The notes under the pieces were generated by a model. It was not told the DNA's origin, made no database searches, and worked only from the letters and a program-made list of their open reading frames with translations. This document shows positions 60,768-64,000 of a stretch of DNA of 64,000 bases, piece after piece. Location of the stretch: the NCBI GenBank assembly GCA_052140165.1, contig JBKQUM010000158.1, positions 1 to 64,000 of the forward strand. The letters run 5' to 3'. The translations under genes were made by a program, and so were the position numbers. This DNA is from Bog-473 sp052140165 (GTDB taxonomy: Bacteria > Actinomycetota > Acidimicrobiia > Acidimicrobiales > RAAP-2). The stretch's first letter is position 1, and the number at the start of each line of letters is the position of its first letter.

Positions 60768-62843
60768 GTGAGCGTCACCGCAGCACCGCCCGTGGCCGAG
60801 AAGATCACCAAGCGCCGGCTGTGGCTGATCCTCGGTGCCCTGCTGCTGGGCATGCTCCTCGCCGCCCTCGACCAGACCATCGTCTCGACCGCGTTGCCCA
60901 CCATCGTGGGGGACCTGCACGGGGGGTCGCACCTGGCCTGGGTGGTGACCGCCTACCTGCTGGCGTCGACGGTGTCCACGCCGCTGTGGGGGAAGTTGGG
61001 CGACCAGTACGGGCGCAAGACCTTCTTCCAGGCCTCGATCGTCATCTTCGTCGTCGGTTCGGCCCTGGCCGGTTTCAGCCACACCATGACCGAGCTGATC
61101 GCCTTCCGGGCCCTGCAGGGCCTGGGCGGCGGCGGTCTGATGGTCGGGGCCCAGACGATCATCGGCGACGTCGTGTCGCCGCGCGACCGCGGCCGCTACA
61201 TGGGCCTGTTCGGCGCCATGTTCGCCGTCGCCACCGTGATCGGGCCGCTCATCGGCGGCCTGTGCGTGACGTACCTGTCGTGGCGCTGGGTCTTCTACAT
61301 CAACCTGCCCCTCGGGATCCTGGCGTTGTTCGTCACCGGCGCCGTGCTGCCCGGCCACCTGCGCCGGGTCGCCCACGCCATCGACTACGCGGGAGCGCTG
61401 CTGCTGGCCGCCTCGGCGACGGCGCTCATCCTCTTCGCCAGCCTGGGCGGGATCTCGTGGGCGTGGGCGTCTGCGCCGAGCATCGCCTGTGCCGTCGTCG
61501 GTGTCGTGCTCGCCGGCGCCTTCCTCTACGCCGAGAAGGTGGCGGCGGAGCCCGTGATCCCGCTGAAGCTCTTCCGGGTGCGGGTCTTCAACGCCGCCAG
61601 CGCCATCGGCTTCGTGATGGGGTTCGCCATGTTCGGCGCGCTGACGTTCCTCCCGCTGTTCATGCAGAACGTCAAGGGCGTCAGCCCGACCGTCTCGGGC
61701 CTGCGCATCCTCCCGCTCATGCTCGGGATGCTCGGCGCATCCGTCATCTCGGGCCGGCTGGTGACCCGCTGGGGCCGCTACAAGGTCTTCCCGGTCGTCG
61801 GCATGGCGTTGATGACGGTGGGGGCGTACCTGCTGTCGCTCATCGACGCCTCGACCAACAACTGGGTGCTCGCCTGCTACATGTTCGTCTTCGGCGTGGG
61901 CATGGGCCTGACCATGCAGGTCCTCGTCGTGGCGGTGCAGAACTCGGTGTCCTACCAGGACCTCGGGGTGGCGACCAGCAGCGCGACGTTCTTCCGCATG
62001 ATCGGGGGATCCTTCGGCACGGCGGTCTTCGGGGCGATCTACACGATCGTCTTCACCCACACCCTCGCACCGGCGCTGGCCAAGGTCCCGGCATCCATCC
62101 TCCGGTCGTTCAACCCGCAGACGATCAACCCCGAGATCCTCGACAGGCTCAAGTCGACCGCCGAGGGTCTCCTGTTCTACGGCAAGTACATCGACGCGGT
62201 GACGCACGCGGTACAGGTCGTGTTCCTCGTCGCCGTGCCGATCTCGTTCGTGGCGTTCCTGCTCAGCTTCCTGCTGCCCGAGGTGGAGCTGCGCAAGACC
62301 GTGCAGACCGTCGACGTCGGTGAGGTGCAGGGGGCGCCGCAGCACCGCTCGTCGCTCCAGGAGATACAGCTCGCGCTCGAACGGGTGTCGGCCCGGGAGA
62401 ACCGGCCGGAGCTGTACCGCACCCTGGCGCAGCGGGCCGGTATCGACCTGCCGCCTCGGTCGTGCTGGCTGCTCTACCGGTTGGCCGACCAGCCGGCCGC
62501 GAGCGTCTCCGACGTGGCCGAGCGGCTGAAGGTCGACCCCGAATTGATCAAGCCGGGCGTCGACGGCCTGGTCTCGGCCGGCATGATCGAGGAGCGGGGC
62601 CGGGGCGACCAGCGCGACCTGCACCTCACGGCCGCGGGCAGGACGGCGCTCGACAAGCTGACCGAGGCCCGGCGCAACGGGCTGACCGAGCTGCTCGAGG
62701 GGTGGAACCCCGAGGAGCACCCCGAGATCATCGAGATGGTCAAGGAGCTCGCCCACGCGCTGCTCGCCGACGACGAGCGGATGGTGGCCGACGCCATGCC
62801 GCACACGCCCGCCGCGGCGGTGGCGGGGGCCGGTGCGGACTGA
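60768..62843 (+). CDS. DHA2-type MFS transporter fused to a MarR-like domain
   Basis: The 691-residue protein has 14 membrane helices with AALDQTIVSTALPTIVGDL, WGKLGDQYGRKTF and RALQGLGGGGLMVGAQTI, typical of EmrB/QacA drug exporters. After the last helix (about 490-510) comes a cytoplasmic domain (about 540-675) with RSCWLLYRLADQPAASVSDVAE and LVSAGMIEERGRGDQRDLHL, a winged helix of MarR type. The regulatory part may sense the drug. GTG at 60768 is chosen because GGGGAGG lies ahead; GTG 60762 is also possible. Confidence 0.88.
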   Translation: MSVTAAPPVAEKITKRRLWLILGALLLGMLLAALDQTIVSTALPTIVGDLHGGSHLAWVVTAYLLASTVSTPLWGKLGDQYGRKTFFQASIVIFVVGSALAGFSHTMTELIAFRALQGLGGGGLMVGAQTIIGDVVSPRDRGRYMGLFGAMFAVATVIGPLIGGLCVTYLSWRWVFYINLPLGILALFVTGAVLPGHLRRVAHAIDYAGALLLAASATALILFASLGGISWAWASAPSIACAVVGVVLAGAFLYAEKVAAEPVIPLKLFRVRVFNAASAIGFVMGFAMFGALTFLPLFMQNVKGVSPTVSGLRILPLMLGMLGASVISGRLVTRWGRYKVFPVVGMALMTVGAYLLSLIDASTNNWVLACYMFVFGVGMGLTMQVLVVAVQNSVSYQDLGVATSSATFFRMIGGSFGTAVFGAIYTIVFTHTLAPALAKVPASILRSFNPQTINPEILDRLKSTAEGLLFYGKYIDAVTHAVQVVFLVAVPISFVAFLLSFLLPEVELRKTVQTVDVGEVQGAPQHRSSLQEIQLALERVSARENRPELYRTLAQRAGIDLPPRSCWLLYRLADQPAASVSDVAERLKVDPELIKPGVDGLVSAGMIEERGRGDQRDLHLTAAGRTALDKLTEARRNGLTELLEGWNPEEHPEIIEMVKELAHALLADDERMVADAMPHTPAAAVAGAGAD

Positions 62844-62918
62844 GCGGGTGCTCGGGAACCTGCGCTGAGCAGGGGAGTGGCCCGGGGGCGAAAGGGCGCG
62901 CCACTACGCTGAGGCGTC

Positions 62919-63707
62919 ATGCCCACCTACCTGGCGGACATCCTGGCTTCCCATCGCGCCCGCGCCGCCGCGGACGGCCGCCCGCTCGGAGAGCTGGTCG
63001 AACGGGCGGCGGCGATGCCACCGGCCCGCGACTTCGCCGGGGCGCTGCGGGGCGGCGGGCTCTCGTGCGTCGCCGAGATCAAGCGACGTTCCCCGTCCAA
63101 GGGCGATCTCGACCCCGGCCTCCAGCCCGAATTGGTCGCCAAGGAGTACGTCGCCGGGGGCGCCGCCTGCCTGTCCGTGCTGACCGACGCCGACTACTTC
63201 GGAGGGTCGCCCGGGGACCTGGCCGCGGCGCGGCAGGCCTCGGGCCTGCCCGTCCTGCGCAAGGACTTCACCGTGCAGGAGGCGGATGTGGCCGACGCGC
63301 GGCTGATGGGCGCTGACGCGGTGCTGCTCATCGTCGCTGCGCTGGACGACGCCGAGCTGCGCGGGTGCGCGGCCCTGGCCGGTGAGCTCGGCCTGGCGGC
63401 CCTCGTCGAGGTGCACGACGAGGAGGAGCTCGACCGAGCCCTGCGCGTCGGCGCCCGGCTGGTCGGGGTGAACCAGCGCGACCTGCGGACCTTCAGCGTC
63501 GACCGCGAGCGTGCCCGCGCCCTGGCGGCGCGCATCCCTCCGGGCGTGACCGCCGTGGCCGAGTCGGGCATCAGGGACGCCGTCGACGCCCGCAAGCTGG
63601 CCGAGGCGGGGTACGACGCCATCCTCGTCGGCGAGACACTGGTCCGCGCCGATGACCGGGTGGCGCAGCTGCGGGAGCTGGTCGGGCACCCGGTCGGGAC
63701 ACGATGA
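62919..63707 (+). CDS. trpC: Indole-3-glycerol-phosphate synthase
   Basis: The 262-residue TIM-barrel enzyme closes the indole ring in tryptophan synthesis. It has CVAEIKRRSPSKGDLDPGLQ, VLRKDFTVQE, LVGVNQRDLRTFSVD and AVAESGIRD, the standard catalytic and phosphate-binding motifs. A TACGCT box ends eight bases before the ATG. The stop overlaps trpF by four bases (ATGA). Confidence 0.95.
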   Translation: MPTYLADILASHRARAAADGRPLGELVERAAAMPPARDFAGALRGGGLSCVAEIKRRSPSKGDLDPGLQPELVAKEYVAGGAACLSVLTDADYFGGSPGDLAAARQASGLPVLRKDFTVQEADVADARLMGADAVLLIVAALDDAELRGCAALAGELGLAALVEVHDEEELDRALRVGARLVGVNQRDLRTFSVDRERARALAARIPPGVTAVAESGIRDAVDARKLAEAGYDAILVGETLVRADDRVAQLRELVGHPVGTR

Positions 63708-64000
63708 GCGAGGGCCTCTTCGTCAAGATCTGCGGCGTCACGTCGGAAGCCGACGCGCTGCTGGCGGTCAGCCTCGGCGCCTCGGCGGTCGGATTCATCT
63801 TCGCCCCCTCGCCCCGCCAGGTCTCCGTGCAGCTCGCCGGCGACATCGCCAAGCGGTTGCCCGAGCACGTGCTCACGGTCGGCGTCTTCCGCAACGAGGC
63901 TCCCCAGCGGGTCGTCGACGCGCTCCGCGTGGCGGGTCTGGGCGCGGCGCAGCTGCACGGCCAGGAGACGGCCGAGGAGACCCAGTGGGTGCGGGCCCGG
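63704..64000 (+). CDS. trpF: Phosphoribosylanthranilate isomerase, cut by window end
   Basis: The first 99 codons are present and the frame runs off the window. MSEGLFVKICGVTSEADALL contains the catalytic Cys (KICGVT), followed by GASAVGFIFAPSPRQVS and VGVFRNEAPQRVV, the TrpF signature. It isomerises phosphoribosylanthranilate, the step before trpC. It is coupled to trpC by an ATGA overlap. Confidence 0.93.
   Translation, partial: MSEGLFVKICGVTSEADALLAVSLGASAVGFIFAPSPRQVSVQLAGDIAKRLPEHVLTVGVFRNEAPQRVVDALRVAGLGAAQLHGQETAEETQWVRAR

Overview
The window looks like chromosomal DNA of a GC-rich member of the Actinomycetota, and an uncultured Acidimicrobiia-type lineage is my best guess. The reasons are many GTG starts, frequent GTGA/ATGA stop-start overlaps, a GlnA1-type glutamine synthetase, a member of the mycothiol-dependent nitroreductase (Rv2466c) family, ergothioneine genes, an MptB-like GT-C mannosyltransferase and many P450, flavin monooxygenase, SDR and CoA-linked enzymes. 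I saw no rRNA, tRNA, CRISPR array or intact insertion sequence. The class-level placement is inference.

Layout. Bases 1-5136 form a lower-GC, gene-poor segment. It holds a palindrome-rich noncoding stretch, a winged-helix gene remnant, a coupled SCP2/glycogen-debranching pair and a recombinase-associated helix-turn-helix protein with 19-bp direct repeats. From 5.1 kb on the DNA is denser and richer in GC. Bases 5137-14235 carry, mostly on the minus strand, a ketopantoate reductase, two membrane proteins, an SGNH hydrolase, an SQR-like flavoprotein, a Baeyer-Villiger-type monooxygenase behind a short leader ORF, a Ser/Thr kinase and an MBL-fold hydrolase. glnA and a repeat-bearing L,D-transpeptidase follow (14.4-17.4 kb). 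Bases 17.7-31.5 kb mix carbonic anhydrase, a CaiB-type CoA-transferase, an acyl-CoA dehydrogenase, rpiA, a P450, a haloalkane dehalogenase coupled to a flavin monooxygenase, an ATPase-less pair of ABC-2 permeases and a TrmO-Maf fusion. Bases 31.6-48.6 kb carry two sulfatases, an Rv2466c-like protein, a peptidase, a nitroreductase, a nitronate monooxygenase operon, a second P450 and an ArsR-type regulator with a near-consensus divergent promoter. An SDR/SDR/EthD-like/NTF2-like run ends this part.

Bases 48.6-56.7 kb are an envelope and sulfur-metabolite block: MptB-like mannosyltransferase, UDP-sulfoquinovose synthase, a YfhO-type membrane protein, then egtB-egtD for ergothioneine. Bases 56.9-60.6 kb carry a DrrAB-like ABC exporter, a PadR regulator with a histidine-rich tail and a nitronate monooxygenase. 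The window closes with a DHA2 transporter fused to a MarR-like domain and the start of a trp operon (trpC-trpF, the latter cut by the window end).

The most interesting items are the CTGTCAC direct repeats before the sulfoquinovose synthase, the divergent promoter pair around a palindrome at the ArsR regulator, the TrmO-Maf fusion, a glutamine synthetase whose adenylylation tyrosine is phenylalanine, and the SD-driven 10-codon leader overlapping a monooxygenase start. Several genes also carry a TANNNT box 6-9 bases before the start codon, which suggests common leaderless transcription. All functions are read from sequence motifs and memory of the families; no searches were run.
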